Shown: positions 55,154 through 64,000 of the stretch, one piece after another | Layout of the letters: each line of letters opens with the position of its first letter | Position numbering within the stretch: the first letter of the stretch is position 1 | Assembly: GCA_031257295.1 (NCBI GenBank) | Contig: JAIROX010000004.1 | Coordinates: forward strand, 62,001 to 126,000 | Reading direction: 5' to 3' | DNA from: Candidatus Nomurabacteria bacterium | GTDB taxonomy: Bacteria; Patescibacteriota; Saccharimonadia; Saccharimonadales; Saccharimonadaceae | Length of the DNA: 64,000 nucleotides | The notes under the pieces: generated by a model | The model's database searches: none | What the model was told of the DNA's origin: nothing | Seen by the model: the letters and a program-made list of their open reading frames with translations, nothing else | Made by a program: the position numbers and the translations under genes

Positions 55154-55708
55154 ATGTTTACGTTAGATACCTATGAAAAGAAGATGAGTGATGCGCTGGG
55201 CCATTTTCAGAGTGAAATGAATAAGGTTCGCACTGGGCGAGCTCATCCATCAATGCTTGATAGTGTACGGATAGAAGTGTATGGTACTAAGTTGCCGCTT
55301 AACCAAGCCGCGAACGTAACAGCACCAGAGGCTAGTATGATATTGATTACACCGTATGACGCCGGTAATATCCCGGCCATATCGAGCGCGATTCGGGCCG
55401 ATCAGTCCCTGGGGCTAAACCCAAGTGACGATGGCCGCGTGGTGCGCGTGCCGATCCCGCCAATGACTGAGGAGCGCCGCAAGCAAGTGGTTAAACAGGC
55501 TAGCGAAAAGGTTGAAGAATCAAAGATTGCCCTGCGCAATATCCGCCAAGATGCCATTAAAGAAGTCAAGAAGCTTAAGGATGATAAAGAGGTTTCTGAA
55601 GATGACCAAAAGCGGCTTGATAAAGAAATCGAAAGCTTGGTAAAAGACTTCACGGCCAAGATTGATGAAGCGTTCAAAGTTAAAGAAGCGGAAATACTGA
55701 AAGTTTAG
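55154..55708 (+). CDS. frr: Ribosome recycling factor
   Basis: 184 residues: 'MNKVRTGRAHPSMLDSVRIE', 'LNPSDDGRVVRVPIPPMTEE' and a helical C-terminus 'EIESLVKDFTAKIDEAFKVKE' (in part). Splits ribosomes after termination with EF-G. ATG 55154 follows TTGGAGG; the ORF extension upstream overlaps the terminator. TATAAT at 55126-55131 is its -10. Confidence 0.96.
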   Translation: MFTLDTYEKKMSDALGHFQSEMNKVRTGRAHPSMLDSVRIEVYGTKLPLNQAANVTAPEASMILITPYDAGNIPAISSAIRADQSLGLNPSDDGRVVRVPIPPMTEERRKQVVKQASEKVEESKIALRNIRQDAIKEVKKLKDDKEVSEDDQKRLDKEIESLVKDFTAKIDEAFKVKEAEILKV

Positions 55709-56395
55709 ATGGTAGAGCAAGCTCCTACTCATGTTGGTTTTATTGTTGACGGTAATCGCCGTTGGGCTAAGCTGAATGGCGTATCAAAGGATGTCCATCG
55801 CAAGGGTAAGGACGTAGTGTTTGACGTGGCGGTGCGCTGTTTTGAACGGGGTATCAAATACGCTACGTTTTACATATTTTCGTCTGAAAACTGGCAGCGC
55901 AGTAAGGTGGAAGTTAGCTACCTGATGAAGCTGTTTGCCACGGCACTAGTTGATGACATTCATATTCTGCACGAAAACAAGATCAAACTGGTATTTTTGG
56001 GCCGCGACGATCATGTGGACTCAGAGACCTTGAGGACAATGCGCGAAGTGGAGGAGGCGACTAAGGACTATACCGGTGGTACGGCCTGCCTGTGTTTTAA
56101 TTATGGCGGGCAGCAAGAGATAGCCGATGCGGCTAGGAAGATGATTGCTAGCGGTGTGGCGGCCGATGAGGTTACTCCAGAGCTAATTGGCCAGAATATC
56201 TATCACCCCGAGATTCCGCCGGTTGATATGGTGGTACGCACGGGTGGTGAGTTACGAATTAGCAATTTTATGTTGTGGCGAATTGCGTATTCGGAGTTTA
56301 TGTTTTTAGATAAATTGTGGCCCGAGATGACGCCGGGTGATGTCGATGCGGTGGTCGACGAATACAATCGGCGATCGCGCCGCTTTGGCCGTTAA
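55709..56395 (+). CDS. uppS: Isoprenyl (undecaprenyl) diphosphate synthase, cis-type
   Basis: 228 residues: 'GFIVDGNRRWAKLNG' (catalytic Asp, Asn-Arg-Arg), 'FYIFSSENWQRSK' and 'DMVVRTGGELRISNFMLW'. Makes the C55 lipid carrier for cell-wall precursors. ATG follows the frr stop directly. Convergent with, and overlapping by 4 nt, the trans-polyprenyl synthase gene. Confidence 0.95.
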   Translation: MVEQAPTHVGFIVDGNRRWAKLNGVSKDVHRKGKDVVFDVAVRCFERGIKYATFYIFSSENWQRSKVEVSYLMKLFATALVDDIHILHENKIKLVFLGRDDHVDSETLRTMREVEEATKDYTGGTACLCFNYGGQQEIADAARKMIASGVAADEVTPELIGQNIYHPEIPPVDMVVRTGGELRISNFMLWRIAYSEFMFLDKLWPEMTPGDVDAVVDEYNRRSRRFGR

Positions 56396-57465
56396 ACTTT
56401 GGTATGTTCGGCTACGTAGTCGACTAGGCGTGTGAAGAACTCGGTGGCGCCGGGTGGTAAGCTACTAGCTTGGTTGATGGACTTTTTGGCCTGCTCGGTC
56501 AAGCGTTGCACTTCTGCCTGGCAGCGTTCTAGGGCGCCAGTGTTCTTGATGGCTTGCCGAGCGGCTTCAAACTCGTCGTCGGTTAGGTTCTTATTGCCGA
56601 GAGCTTGGGCTAGGGCGGTCTTTTGCTCGCTTGTGGCGCGCTCTAGAGCGTAGACAACCAGTAAAGTACGCTTACCCTCAATAATATCGCTACGGTTGCT
56701 CTTGCCAGTCTGCTCTACTTCTCCAAAAGTGCCGATGATGTCGTCGTAGAGCTGGAAACTGATCCCGGCGTTCAGTAGGTAATCGTTTAGCTCTGGGCTG
56801 ATACCCCTGCCGGCTAGTGCAGCGCCAAAGTAAACTGGCATGCAAAAGGTGTAATAGGCGGTTTTTAATTTTAATACTTGAACCACGTCTTCTTCCTTAC
56901 TGGTTTCGAAGGCCTCGTTATTGAAATCACCGAGCTGGCCAAAACAAGTTTTGGTTAAGAAGCCATTTAGGTGGGCTGAAGCGGCAACTTTAGCGGCATC
57001 GCTAACGGGTAACTTGAGTGCCCGCGATAGCGCCAAGTTTTGGCCAGCCAGGGCGGCGTTTATGGCCTGTGATACGCCATAATGCGCTTGGTCGCCAGCC
57101 AGGTGGTGCTCCTGGTGGTAGTTTTCGAGCAAAATATGGGCGGCGGGTTTGCCACGCCGTAATGTAGAAACATCTTCGACGTCATCCACCACGAGCAGGT
57201 AATCATGCAGCATCTCGATAATCACGGCGGCTTCTAGCCCGACGCCAGTGTCTTTGCCACCGTGGAATTCGTAACTATGTTGGGCTAGCACGCCACGCAG
57301 GCGCTTACCACCACGGCCCAAAACATCTACATAAGCAGCCAGAATATCGCTGTAGCGTTCACCGTAGGTGTTTTTGGTATCGCTAAGCAGCTCGGTAGAC
57401 ACTACAGCTATGCGCTGGTCGATTTGGTGTTTGCTGTGTTCTAGGTCTTGTTTGAATTTGTCCAT
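56392..57465 (-). CDS. Polyprenyl diphosphate synthase, trans-type
   Basis: 357 residues: first Asp-rich motif 'LLVVDDVEDVSTLRRGKPA' (DDxxD present) and second motif 'FQLYDDIIGTFG', where the usual DDxxD reads DDxxG. Chain length unknown; it may supply the allylic primer for UppS. Start at 57465; 57477 is possible. Confidence 0.9.
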   Translation of the reverse strand: MDKFKQDLEHSKHQIDQRIAVVSTELLSDTKNTYGERYSDILAAYVDVLGRGGKRLRGVLAQHSYEFHGGKDTGVGLEAAVIIEMLHDYLLVVDDVEDVSTLRRGKPAAHILLENYHQEHHLAGDQAHYGVSQAINAALAGQNLALSRALKLPVSDAAKVAASAHLNGFLTKTCFGQLGDFNNEAFETSKEEDVVQVLKLKTAYYTFCMPVYFGAALAGRGISPELNDYLLNAGISFQLYDDIIGTFGEVEQTGKSNRSDIIEGKRTLLVVYALERATSEQKTALAQALGNKNLTDDEFEAARQAIKNTGALERCQAEVQRLTEQAKKSINQASSLPPGATEFFTRLVDYVAEHTKV

Positions 57466-57550
57466 ACTATCAACCATGGTACCACGTCATTAGGGCTATG
57501 TGTGGTAAAATAGACTAAACGACAACATGAACAGGCAGGAGGTTTGCTAG

Positions 57551-58693
57551 GTGATAGTGTGGGGCATTATTGTTGGGATTCTTATTTTAACTCTATTGGT
57601 GGTGGTGCACGAACTAGGGCACTATATTGCTGCTCGGCGCAGTGGTGTGGTGGTCGAAGAGTTTGGTATCGGCTTGCCACCGCGGGCGTGGGGCAAAAAG
57701 CTCAAAAACGGCGTACTACTGAGTATTAACTGGCTGCCGATTGGTGGTTTTTGCAAAATGCAAGGTGAGAGCGACGCTGCTAATAAAAAAGGCGACTATG
57801 GCAAAGCGACTTATTGGCAAAAGACCAAGATCTTGTTTGCCGGTGTAGCCATGAACTGGCTGGCAACTATTGTGATTTTTACAATACTTGCCTGGGTCGG
57901 TATGCCTCAAATGATAAAAGATCAGTTCACTGTTCCTGCAGATAGCTACAGATCGGCTAGTGAGGTGGTGGTAGGCACGGTTGTAGAAGGTTTGCCGGCC
58001 GACAAAGCTGGCCTAAAACCAGGTGATGAGATTGTCAAGGTTGATGGAACACTCATAACTGACGCTGCGCTCATCCCAGAAATCAGCAGGGTTGATAAGG
58101 GTAAGAGGGTGAAGATCGAATATCGCCGCGATGGCCAAACTAAAACTACGACGGCAGAGCTTCGCGGGAGCAACGATGACGGGAAAGGCTATTTGGGCAT
58201 GAGCTCTGGGCAGAGCACCTATGTGCGCTCAACTTGGTCGGCGCCAATTGTAGGAGTGGCCACTACTTTGCAGCTAACTGGCGAGACTTTCCGTGGTGTG
58301 GGTGTGCTAGCAGGTAATTTCTTTGGTGGCTTGGCTAAACAGTTAAGCTTTGACGCTTCGGTGCGCGAAAGCGGCCGCGAAAACGTTTCGGCGGCTGGCG
58401 AAGGTGTAACTGGCCCGGTTGGCATTGTGGGCGTGCTGTTCCCGCAGGCTACGCAATCTGGCGGTGTCACTCTGCTTATGCTAGCTGGTATTATTTCGCT
58501 GTCGCTGGCGGTGATGAATGTCCTGCCGATTCCAGCCCTAGACGGTGGTCGCTGGCTGTTGATGACGATCTATAAGCTAAGGCGTAAAAAACTAACGGCA
58601 AAAACTGAAGAAAAGTTTGTAACTGCAGGTTTTCTTGCACTATTCGCGCTAATTATCCTGATAACTATCGTAGATGTGGTGAGGCTATTCTAA
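57551..58693 (+). CDS. rseP: Site-2 intramembrane metalloprotease RseP
   Basis: 380 residues: first membrane helix with 'VVHELGHYIAARRSG' (HExxH), a PDZ domain (about 135-220, 'ADKAGLKPGDEIVKVDG') and the second metal motif 'NVLPIPALDGGRW' (LDGG). Cleaves membrane-bound regulators. GTG start at 57551 with AGGAGG 8 nt upstream; -10 TGG TAAAAT near 57504. Confidence 0.95.
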   Translation: MIVWGIIVGILILTLLVVVHELGHYIAARRSGVVVEEFGIGLPPRAWGKKLKNGVLLSINWLPIGGFCKMQGESDAANKKGDYGKATYWQKTKILFAGVAMNWLATIVIFTILAWVGMPQMIKDQFTVPADSYRSASEVVVGTVVEGLPADKAGLKPGDEIVKVDGTLITDAALIPEISRVDKGKRVKIEYRRDGQTKTTTAELRGSNDDGKGYLGMSSGQSTYVRSTWSAPIVGVATTLQLTGETFRGVGVLAGNFFGGLAKQLSFDASVRESGRENVSAAGEGVTGPVGIVGVLFPQATQSGGVTLLMLAGIISLSLAVMNVLPIPALDGGRWLLMTIYKLRRKKLTAKTEEKFVTAGFLALFALIILITIVDVVRLF

Positions 58694-59499
58694 TGAAGGC
58701 GGAAGATGCAAAAAATAACGCCGCCGTGCAGGCTGAAACCGGACCAAAAAAAGCTAAACGTGGAAAAGATAAGTGGCTAAAAGTTCTATACTATGCGGCT
58801 GGTGTGATGTTGGCATTTTATGCTGTACAGTATATTACGGCGTTTGCCCTGTACTTTATTTTTGGCGATAAGTTGACCGACATGGTAGCTAGCTCAGTGT
58901 TTAGCACAGTTATTTCGGCTGTGATGTATGCTGTCATCTTGGTGGTTGTCTTGGTGGTGCCAGTGCGGCTGTTCAAACAGAAACTTTCAACCAAAGAACT
59001 CGGTGTTCAGAGATGGCCAAGCTGGATGGATATCTTGTTGTCGCCAGCAGCATTCATAGTCTATATGATTGCGGCGGCTATATTAACTACGTTGGCCGCT
59101 GGGGTGTTGCCTTGGTATGATGTCAATCAAGCACAGGATGTTGGTTTTTCGAATGACAATCTAGTATCACAGGTAGACTATATCCTAGCGTTTATATCAC
59201 TGGTAGTAGTAGCACCAGTTGTTGAGGAGATGATTTTCCGCGGATATCTTTATGGTAAGCTGAGGGGCTATGTTGGCATAGTGGTGTCAACCTTGATCGT
59301 GAGCGTATTATTCGGTGTGGCGCATGGCCAATGGAATGTGGGTGTCAATGTGTTTGCGATGAGCTTGGTGCTTTGCGGCCTGCGTGAGCTCACAGGCAAC
59401 ATTTGGTCTGGAGTGTTGCTGCATATGCTCAAGAACGGAATTGCCTACTACTTTCTGTTTGTTAACACGACATTTTTAACTAATGTAATGGGAGGATAA
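58693..59499 (+). CDS. CPBP-family intramembrane metalloprotease
   Basis: 268 residues with about six to seven membrane segments. Motifs 'PVVEEMIFRGYLYGKLR' (EExxxR) and 'VLFGVAHGQWN' (FxxxH) identify the Abi/CPBP (CAAX-protease) family. A Lys-rich cytoplasmic N-terminus precedes. Substrate unknown. Its ATG overlaps the rseP stop. Confidence 0.92.
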   Translation: MKAEDAKNNAAVQAETGPKKAKRGKDKWLKVLYYAAGVMLAFYAVQYITAFALYFIFGDKLTDMVASSVFSTVISAVMYAVILVVVLVVPVRLFKQKLSTKELGVQRWPSWMDILLSPAAFIVYMIAAAILTTLAAGVLPWYDVNQAQDVGFSNDNLVSQVDYILAFISLVVVAPVVEEMIFRGYLYGKLRGYVGIVVSTLIVSVLFGVAHGQWNVGVNVFAMSLVLCGLRELTGNIWSGVLLHMLKNGIAYYFLFVNTTFLTNVMGG

Positions 59500-59500
59500 T

Positions 59501-60736
59501 GTGAGAGTTAGCCAGCTATTTACTAAAACTAGCAAGAATATTCCAGCTGATGAACAGGCTAAAAACGCTCAGCTATTAATACGTGCGGGCTATATACATA
59601 AGGAAATGGCTGGTGTGTATGCATACTTGCCGCTAGGTCTACGAGTGCTTGAAAATATCAAGCGGATCGTGCGTGAAGAGATGAACTCGGTCGGCGGGCA
59701 GGAATTGTTGATGACAACTTTGCAGCCTAGAGATATTTGGGGAAAAACCAACCGCTGGGATGATGAGGTCGTTGATAACTGGTTCAAGACGCGGCTAAAA
59801 AACGATACCGAACTAGGTGTTGGACTGACGCACGAAGAGCCGATCGTTGACGCGCTGAGCTCATATGTAGATTCTTATAAGGACCTTCCACTGTATGTTT
59901 ATCAGATTGCGCCAAAGTTTCGTAACGAGCTACGCGCTAAGTCGGGAATCTTGCGCGGTCGTGAATTTTTAATGAAAGACATGTATAGCTTTGCTCGCAC
60001 GCAGGCTGAACACGATGAACTATACGAAAAAGCCGCCGAGGCTTATACGAGGATCTTCGACCGGCTAGGAATCGGTGATCGAACTTATCGCACAGCAGCT
60101 GATGGCGGTTACTTCACAGAGCGTTTTAGTGATGAGTACCAGACTATTAGCGAGGTGGGTGAGGACACGATTTACGTTGACGAGGCTAAGAAATTGGCAG
60201 TAAATAAGGAGATCTGTACAGACGAAAACTTGGTAAAACTTGGCCTAAAAAGGGAAGATCTGGTAGAGAAAAGGTCTGTTGAGTCTGGTAATATATTTCC
60301 GCTTGAGTCCAAATATTCTGATGCGCTGGGCCTTTACTATACTGATGAGGAAGGCGTGCGACAGTCGATCATCATGGGCTGTTATGGTATTGGCATTAGC
60401 CGGGTTATGGGCGTGCTAGCCGAAGTTTTTGCGGATGGCAAGGGGCTAGTTTGGCCAGAAGCAGTAGCGCCGTTTAAAGTCTACCTAGTTAATATCGGTG
60501 ATGTTGTAAATAAGACAACAGATACCTATGACAGGCTGCAGAAAGCCGGGGTAGAGGTGCTATGGGATGATCGCGAAACTCGCCCAGGCGAAAAATTCGC
60601 TGACGCCGACCTGCTTGGTATCCCATATCGTGTAGTGGTTAGTGAGCGTCTAGGGGATAAGCTAGAACTTAAGGCACGAACGGGCGATAAGATTGAAGAG
60701 CTAAACCTAGACGAATTATTAAAACACCTAGCCTAG
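59501..60736 (+). CDS. proS: Prolyl-tRNA synthetase without editing insertion
   Basis: 411 residues. Class II motifs: 'VGGQELLMTTLQPRDIWGKT' (motif 1 region), 'KFRNELRAKSGILRGREFLMKD' in part (motif 2) and 'GIGISRVMGVLAE' (motif 3). Between motifs 2 and 3 only about 100 residues remain, so the ~180-residue INS editing domain of the common bacterial form is absent. GTG start. Confidence 0.94.
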   Translation: MRVSQLFTKTSKNIPADEQAKNAQLLIRAGYIHKEMAGVYAYLPLGLRVLENIKRIVREEMNSVGGQELLMTTLQPRDIWGKTNRWDDEVVDNWFKTRLKNDTELGVGLTHEEPIVDALSSYVDSYKDLPLYVYQIAPKFRNELRAKSGILRGREFLMKDMYSFARTQAEHDELYEKAAEAYTRIFDRLGIGDRTYRTAADGGYFTERFSDEYQTISEVGEDTIYVDEAKKLAVNKEICTDENLVKLGLKREDLVEKRSVESGNIFPLESKYSDALGLYYTDEEGVRQSIIMGCYGIGISRVMGVLAEVFADGKGLVWPEAVAPFKVYLVNIGDVVNKTTDTYDRLQKAGVEVLWDDRETRPGEKFADADLLGIPYRVVVSERLGDKLELKARTGDKIEELNLDELLKHLA

Positions 60737-60765
60737 TTGTTAAACTGGGCAGATTAAACTACAAT
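60737..60765 (+). promoter_or_regulatory. Leaderless promoter of lysS
   Basis: TTGTTA (60737-60742), 17-nt spacer, TACAAT (60760-60765), then only 7 nt to the ATG at 60773. This is the clearest full -35/-10/start set in the leaderless group. Confidence 0.8.
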
Positions 60766-60772
60766 AGTTAGC

Positions 60773-62305
60773 ATGGCAACACTAAAAGATTTTAGAGATG
60801 AACGACTTCGCAAGCTCGAAGAGCTGAGGGCGCTTGGCGTTGATCCGTACCCAGCAGATAGCAATCGCACGCATAAAGTTGTAGAAATTACAACAGATTT
60901 TAAGAAGTTTGATGGTAAAGCGGTAACTGTTGATGGGCGTGTTACCAGCATACGTAAGTTTGGCAAACTAGCTTTTATTGTATTAAAAGATTTCAGCGGC
61001 GAGATCCAGCTATTTTTGCGCGATGGTGATGTGGCTGACCTGGACGCCAAGAAAGGTACCTTGGGGCTAAAACAACTGCCGCTACTTGATACTGGCGACT
61101 TTGTAGAGGCTACTGGTGAAGTGATCAAAACTAAAACTGGTGAAGTGTCTGTGGCAGTTAAAACTTTGCGCTTACTCACTAAATCATTGCGGCCTATGCC
61201 AGCTAGCCATGAAGGCTTCACCAACAAAGAGGAGCGCATGCGCCGTCGCTATGTTGATATGAATGTTAACCAAGAGGTCCGTGATCGTTTTGTGCGCCGC
61301 AGTAAGTTTTGGCAGGCCACGCGTGACTTCCTAAACCAGCACGACTTTATCGAAATTAACATTCCGGTGCTTGAACATACCACAGGTGGCGCTGATGCTA
61401 ACCCATTTGTGACACATATGGATGCTTTGGGGCAAGATTTTTACCTGCGTATTAGCCACGAGCTGCCGCTAAAGCGCCTGCTGGGCGCGGGTTACGAGCG
61501 TGTTTACGACATCGGCCCGAGGTTCCGCAACGAAAACTACAGCGACGAGCACCTGCCGGAGCATGTGGCTATGGAGTGGTATGCGGCTTATTGGGACTGG
61601 CAAGATGGCATGGAGTTTATGGAAAGCCTTTACAAATACGTGCTGAAGGAGACCTTTGGCAAGTTGCAGTTTAAGCTGGGCGATTTTGAGATTGATCTAG
61701 ACAAGAAGTGGGAAGTTTGGGATTACGCCGAAGTTATCAAAAAGCACTACGATATTGATGTGTATAGCACGAGCATCGAAGAGGTCAAGAAGGCGCTCAA
61801 AGACAACAACCTTGAGGTTGAAAAAACCGAAAACTTGCCGCGCGGTATCGACAAGTTATGGAAAAATATTCGCAAAAACGTAGCAGGGCCAGTTTGGCTG
61901 GTCAACACGCCGCTGTTTATTTCGCCGCTGAGCAAGTCGAACCCCGATGGCAACACCGTACAGCGTTTTCAGCCAGTTATTGCGGGTAGTGAACTCGGTA
62001 ATGGATTCAGCGAGCTTAACGACCCAATAGACCAGCTAGATCGTTTTGTTGAGCAGCAGCAAATGCGCGACGAAGGCGATGACGAAGCCATGATGCTAGA
62101 CATCGACTTCGTCGAAATGCTAGAGTATGGCATGCCGCCGGCTTGCGGTTGGGGCTATTCGGAGCGCGTATTTTGGATTTTCGAAGGCGTAACAGCACGT
62201 GAAGGTGTGCCGTTCCCGCAGTTGCGTAATGACATTGACGATGTAACTAGGTCGATTTATCCTGAGTTAGATTTGACAGGTGGTGAAGCGGGTGAAAAAA
62301 AGTAG
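60773..62305 (+). CDS. lysS: Lysyl-tRNA synthetase, class II
   Basis: 510 residues: OB-fold anticodon domain (about 45-140, 'VDGRVTSIRKFGKLAFIVLK'), class II motifs 'HDFIEINIPVLEHTTGGADA', 'DIGPRFRNENYSDEHLPEHVAMEW' (in part) and 'GMPPACGWGYSERVFWIF' (motif 3, altered from the usual GxGxGxDR, with Tyr-Ser-Glu-Arg). Leaderless start. Confidence 0.93.
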   Translation: MATLKDFRDERLRKLEELRALGVDPYPADSNRTHKVVEITTDFKKFDGKAVTVDGRVTSIRKFGKLAFIVLKDFSGEIQLFLRDGDVADLDAKKGTLGLKQLPLLDTGDFVEATGEVIKTKTGEVSVAVKTLRLLTKSLRPMPASHEGFTNKEERMRRRYVDMNVNQEVRDRFVRRSKFWQATRDFLNQHDFIEINIPVLEHTTGGADANPFVTHMDALGQDFYLRISHELPLKRLLGAGYERVYDIGPRFRNENYSDEHLPEHVAMEWYAAYWDWQDGMEFMESLYKYVLKETFGKLQFKLGDFEIDLDKKWEVWDYAEVIKKHYDIDVYSTSIEEVKKALKDNNLEVEKTENLPRGIDKLWKNIRKNVAGPVWLVNTPLFISPLSKSNPDGNTVQRFQPVIAGSELGNGFSELNDPIDQLDRFVEQQQMRDEGDDEAMMLDIDFVEMLEYGMPPACGWGYSERVFWIFEGVTAREGVPFPQLRNDIDDVTRSIYPELDLTGGEAGEKK

Positions 62306-62642
62306 CATACTTGAGAAAATCTTGTGGGTATGCACGCTGGCTCTAGGTGTAACATCCATAGTTATGATGCCGATCCTAATTTTGGACGAAAACTCTTTGC
62401 AAGACACTATATACAACATACTAATCATAATCTTAGGCTTAGGTGCACTACTAATCGGCACAATCAGTAGCGTAGATGGACGAATTCAGCGGCGTGCAAC
62501 CCTAAAACTACAACAGGAAATCAAAGAGGCTATTCGTGAGCTAAAGAATATCGATAACGAGAGCGATGCTATCTTACATGAACTGGAAAAAGATGAAAAA
62601 CTCGATCGTGAAATGCTAGAGAAATTAGACAAAAAAGCTTGA
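62292..62642 (+). CDS. Small two-helix membrane protein with coiled-coil tail
   Basis: Two membrane segments (about 8-28 and 40-60) are followed by a charged helical tail 'KLQQEIKEAIRELKNIDNES' to the end. The ORF is open from GTG 62280; I prefer GTG 62292, about 116 residues, with AGGTGG 8 nt upstream. It overlaps the lysS 3' end. Function unknown. Confidence 0.65.
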   Translation: MKKSSILEKILWVCTLALGVTSIVMMPILILDENSLQDTIYNILIIILGLGALLIGTISSVDGRIQRRATLKLQQEIKEAIRELKNIDNESDAILHELEKDEKLDREMLEKLDKKA

Positions 62643-62658
62643 GCTGTTAGGGGGTGGT

Positions 62659-63570
62659 ATGCAAAATAAAGTCGTGATTATAGGTACTGGTAATGTTGGT
62701 ATGAGCTACGCCTATGCGCTCCTGAGTCAACAGGAGTTTGTAAACGAACTAGTTTTGATAGATAAGAATATAGCCGATGCTGAAGGTGAAGCGCTTGACC
62801 TTGAGGATGCTTTGCCATTTGCGCCTACAAACATGAAGGTTCGACGTGGAACCTATAAAGATTGTAAGGGTGCTGCTATGGTGGCTATTACGGCGGGCGC
62901 CAATCAGACGCCAGGCGAAACGCGCATGGACCTAGCGCAGAGGAATGCTGTAATTGTGCAAGATATAGTCACTCAAGCTATGGCAGCCGGCTTTGATGGC
63001 ATATTTTTGGTGGCTACAAACCCGGTGGATGTCATGACATACGTGGCTTGGCACACATCCAAGTTACCTAAACATAAAGTGGTAGGTAGTGGCACGGTAT
63101 TAGATACAGCTCGGTTGCGCTATGCTCTTGGGCAAAAACTTAGAACTAACCCCAAGAATCTCCATGCTTATGTAGTTGGCGAGCATGGTGATAGCGAATT
63201 TGTGGCCTGGAGTAGCGCCAACTTTAGTTTGCAAAAGGTGACTGAGGTACTAGATAAAGAAGGCCAATCTAAAATTGAAGATGCTGTTAAAAATGCAGCT
63301 TATAAAATTATTGAGAAGAAAGGCGCTACATACTATGGTATCGGCATGTGTATGGCGCGTATCACTGAAGCGATCCTAGGCGACGAGAATGCCGTACTGC
63401 CCGTTAGCAACTTTAACGAACGTGGCCAGGTGTTTATCGGTATGCCAGCCGCTGTTGGACGTACCGGAGTTAAAGAACGATTACCAATCGAGCTCAGCGC
63501 TAGGGAGCAGAAGTATCTAGATAGGTCAATTGATATTATTAAAAAAGCTGTTAAATCAGTGATAAAATAA
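62659..63570 (+). CDS. ldh: L-lactate dehydrogenase
   Basis: 303 residues: Rossmann 'VVIIGTGNVGMSYAYALL', substrate-loop 'TPGETRMDLAQRNA', 'VATNPVDVMTYVAW' and the catalytic His in 'VVGEHGDSEFVAWS'. Regenerates NAD+ from pyruvate, fitting a fermentative cell with the arginine deiminase pathway. GGGGGTGG precedes the ATG. Confidence 0.96.
   Translation: MQNKVVIIGTGNVGMSYAYALLSQQEFVNELVLIDKNIADAEGEALDLEDALPFAPTNMKVRRGTYKDCKGAAMVAITAGANQTPGETRMDLAQRNAVIVQDIVTQAMAAGFDGIFLVATNPVDVMTYVAWHTSKLPKHKVVGSGTVLDTARLRYALGQKLRTNPKNLHAYVVGEHGDSEFVAWSSANFSLQKVTEVLDKEGQSKIEDAVKNAAYKIIEKKGATYYGIGMCMARITEAILGDENAVLPVSNFNERGQVFIGMPAAVGRTGVKERLPIELSAREQKYLDRSIDIIKKAVKSVIK
63563..63568 (+). promoter_or_regulatory. 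Extended -10 overlapping the ldh stop, leaderless
   Basis: TGA-TAAAAT (63560-63568) overlaps the last ldh codons; 6 nt separate it from ATG 63575. Confidence 0.6.
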
Positions 63571-63574
63571 AAGT

Positions 63575-64000
63575 ATGAAAAAGCCCGCTGTCGTTCTCGT
63601 CGCTCTGTCTGCGGGTGTGTTGGCTATTTTAGCTACGGGTATAGCGCTGGCTAGTGTGCAAGAATTCTACTTTAGTAGTTTTGCGGCCGACTACTATCTA
63701 TCGAAAGACGCTGAGGGCGTTAGCCAGATGCATGTAGAGGAAAGGTTGACTGCTGAATTCCCAGACTACGATCAAAATAAAGGCATAGTTAGGGTGGTCC
63801 CGCGCACTAACCAAGGTGGTAAAAATCGCGTGCTCAACAATACGCATATTAGTGTTGATCGCAACGGTCGACCTGAGCCGGTTTATGAGAAAACTTCTGA
63901 TTCCGAAAACTACTATATAGCAACTGGCACAGAGGACTACCTACATGGTACACAAAGATATGGCTTTGGGTATCAGTTTGATCGCGTGATTACGGGGTTT
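63575..64000 (+). CDS. DUF2207-like membrane/secreted protein (truncated by window end)
   Basis: The frame is open from 63575 to the window end (142 codons). It encodes an N-terminal signal or anchor (about 1-27), then 'FAADYYLSKDAEGVSQMHVE' and 'LTAEFPDYDQNKGIVRVVP', the opening of DUF2207 proteins. These are usually signal/anchor plus extracellular domain and later membrane helices, which lie beyond the window. Function unknown. Confidence 0.75.
   Translation, partial: MKKPAVVLVALSAGVLAILATGIALASVQEFYFSSFAADYYLSKDAEGVSQMHVEERLTAEFPDYDQNKGIVRVVPRTNQGGKNRVLNNTHISVDRNGRPEPVYEKTSDSENYYIATGTEDYLHGTQRYGFGYQFDRVITGF

Overview
This window looks like a chromosome segment of a Saccharibacterium (TM7, Candidate Phyla Radiation). 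UGA is used as a normal stop. Core genes are compact and often overlap by 4 nt. The gene content fits that group: an arginine deiminase operon, L-lactate dehydrogenase, LPxTG-type surface proteins, a KGG-repeat protein, a DUF5663 protein and minimal translation genes. The lineage call is inference from gene content, because no rRNA gene is present.

Layout. 1-8.9 kb: a 2636-residue membrane-anchored glycine-rich/Ig surface protein and a BspA-type LRR protein. 9-10.3 kb: KGG protein, a small HExxH protein and a small membrane protein. 10.3-12.8 kb: an accessory island with a structured leader, a GC-rich orphan gene, an Avd-like four-helix-bundle gene and a DGR-type reverse transcriptase. 12.8-28.4 kb: information processing and division genes (rpsA, infB, fmt, def, priA, recJ, bS21, yqeY, adk, map, ftsA, ftsZ, an NrdR homologue). 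28.4-34.1 kb: the arcA-arcB-transporter-arcC operon with a convergent DDAH-family gene. 34.1-38.8 kb: a T-box leader followed by a five-gene operon ending in an unusual ileS. 38.8-43.4 kb: a four-gene envelope cluster with a collagen-like membrane protein and an LPKTG protein. 43.4-54.1 kb: an ATP-grasp gene, rplU, parAB, lepB, htrA, an rpmE/tRNA-Ala/prfA/methyltransferase operon, rpsB and tsf. 54.1-55.1 kb: a 1-kb gap without ORFs, with its own promoter, 5' hairpin, internal helices and terminator, read here as a large noncoding RNA. 55.1-64 kb: frr, uppS, a polyprenyl synthase, rseP, a CPBP protease, proS, lysS, ldh and a truncated DUF2207 gene.

The most unusual signals are: (i) the ~0.94-kb candidate ncRNA, whose promoter shares an identical 27-bp core with the envelope-cluster promoter; (ii) an AT-rich nucleotidyltransferase-like domain inserted in frame in the IleRS editing region; (iii) an RT/Avd pair with no visible template/variable repeats, whose divergent 5' ends share one G10 tract; (iv) a gene split by a G8 tract; (v) many genes whose -10 hexamer lies only 6-11 nt before the start codon, implying leaderless mRNAs; and (vi) an NrdR homologue without its zinc ribbon.

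Limits: everything was read by eye. Family names come from motif recognition, not database searches. Base-composition figures are hand counts of the stated stretches.
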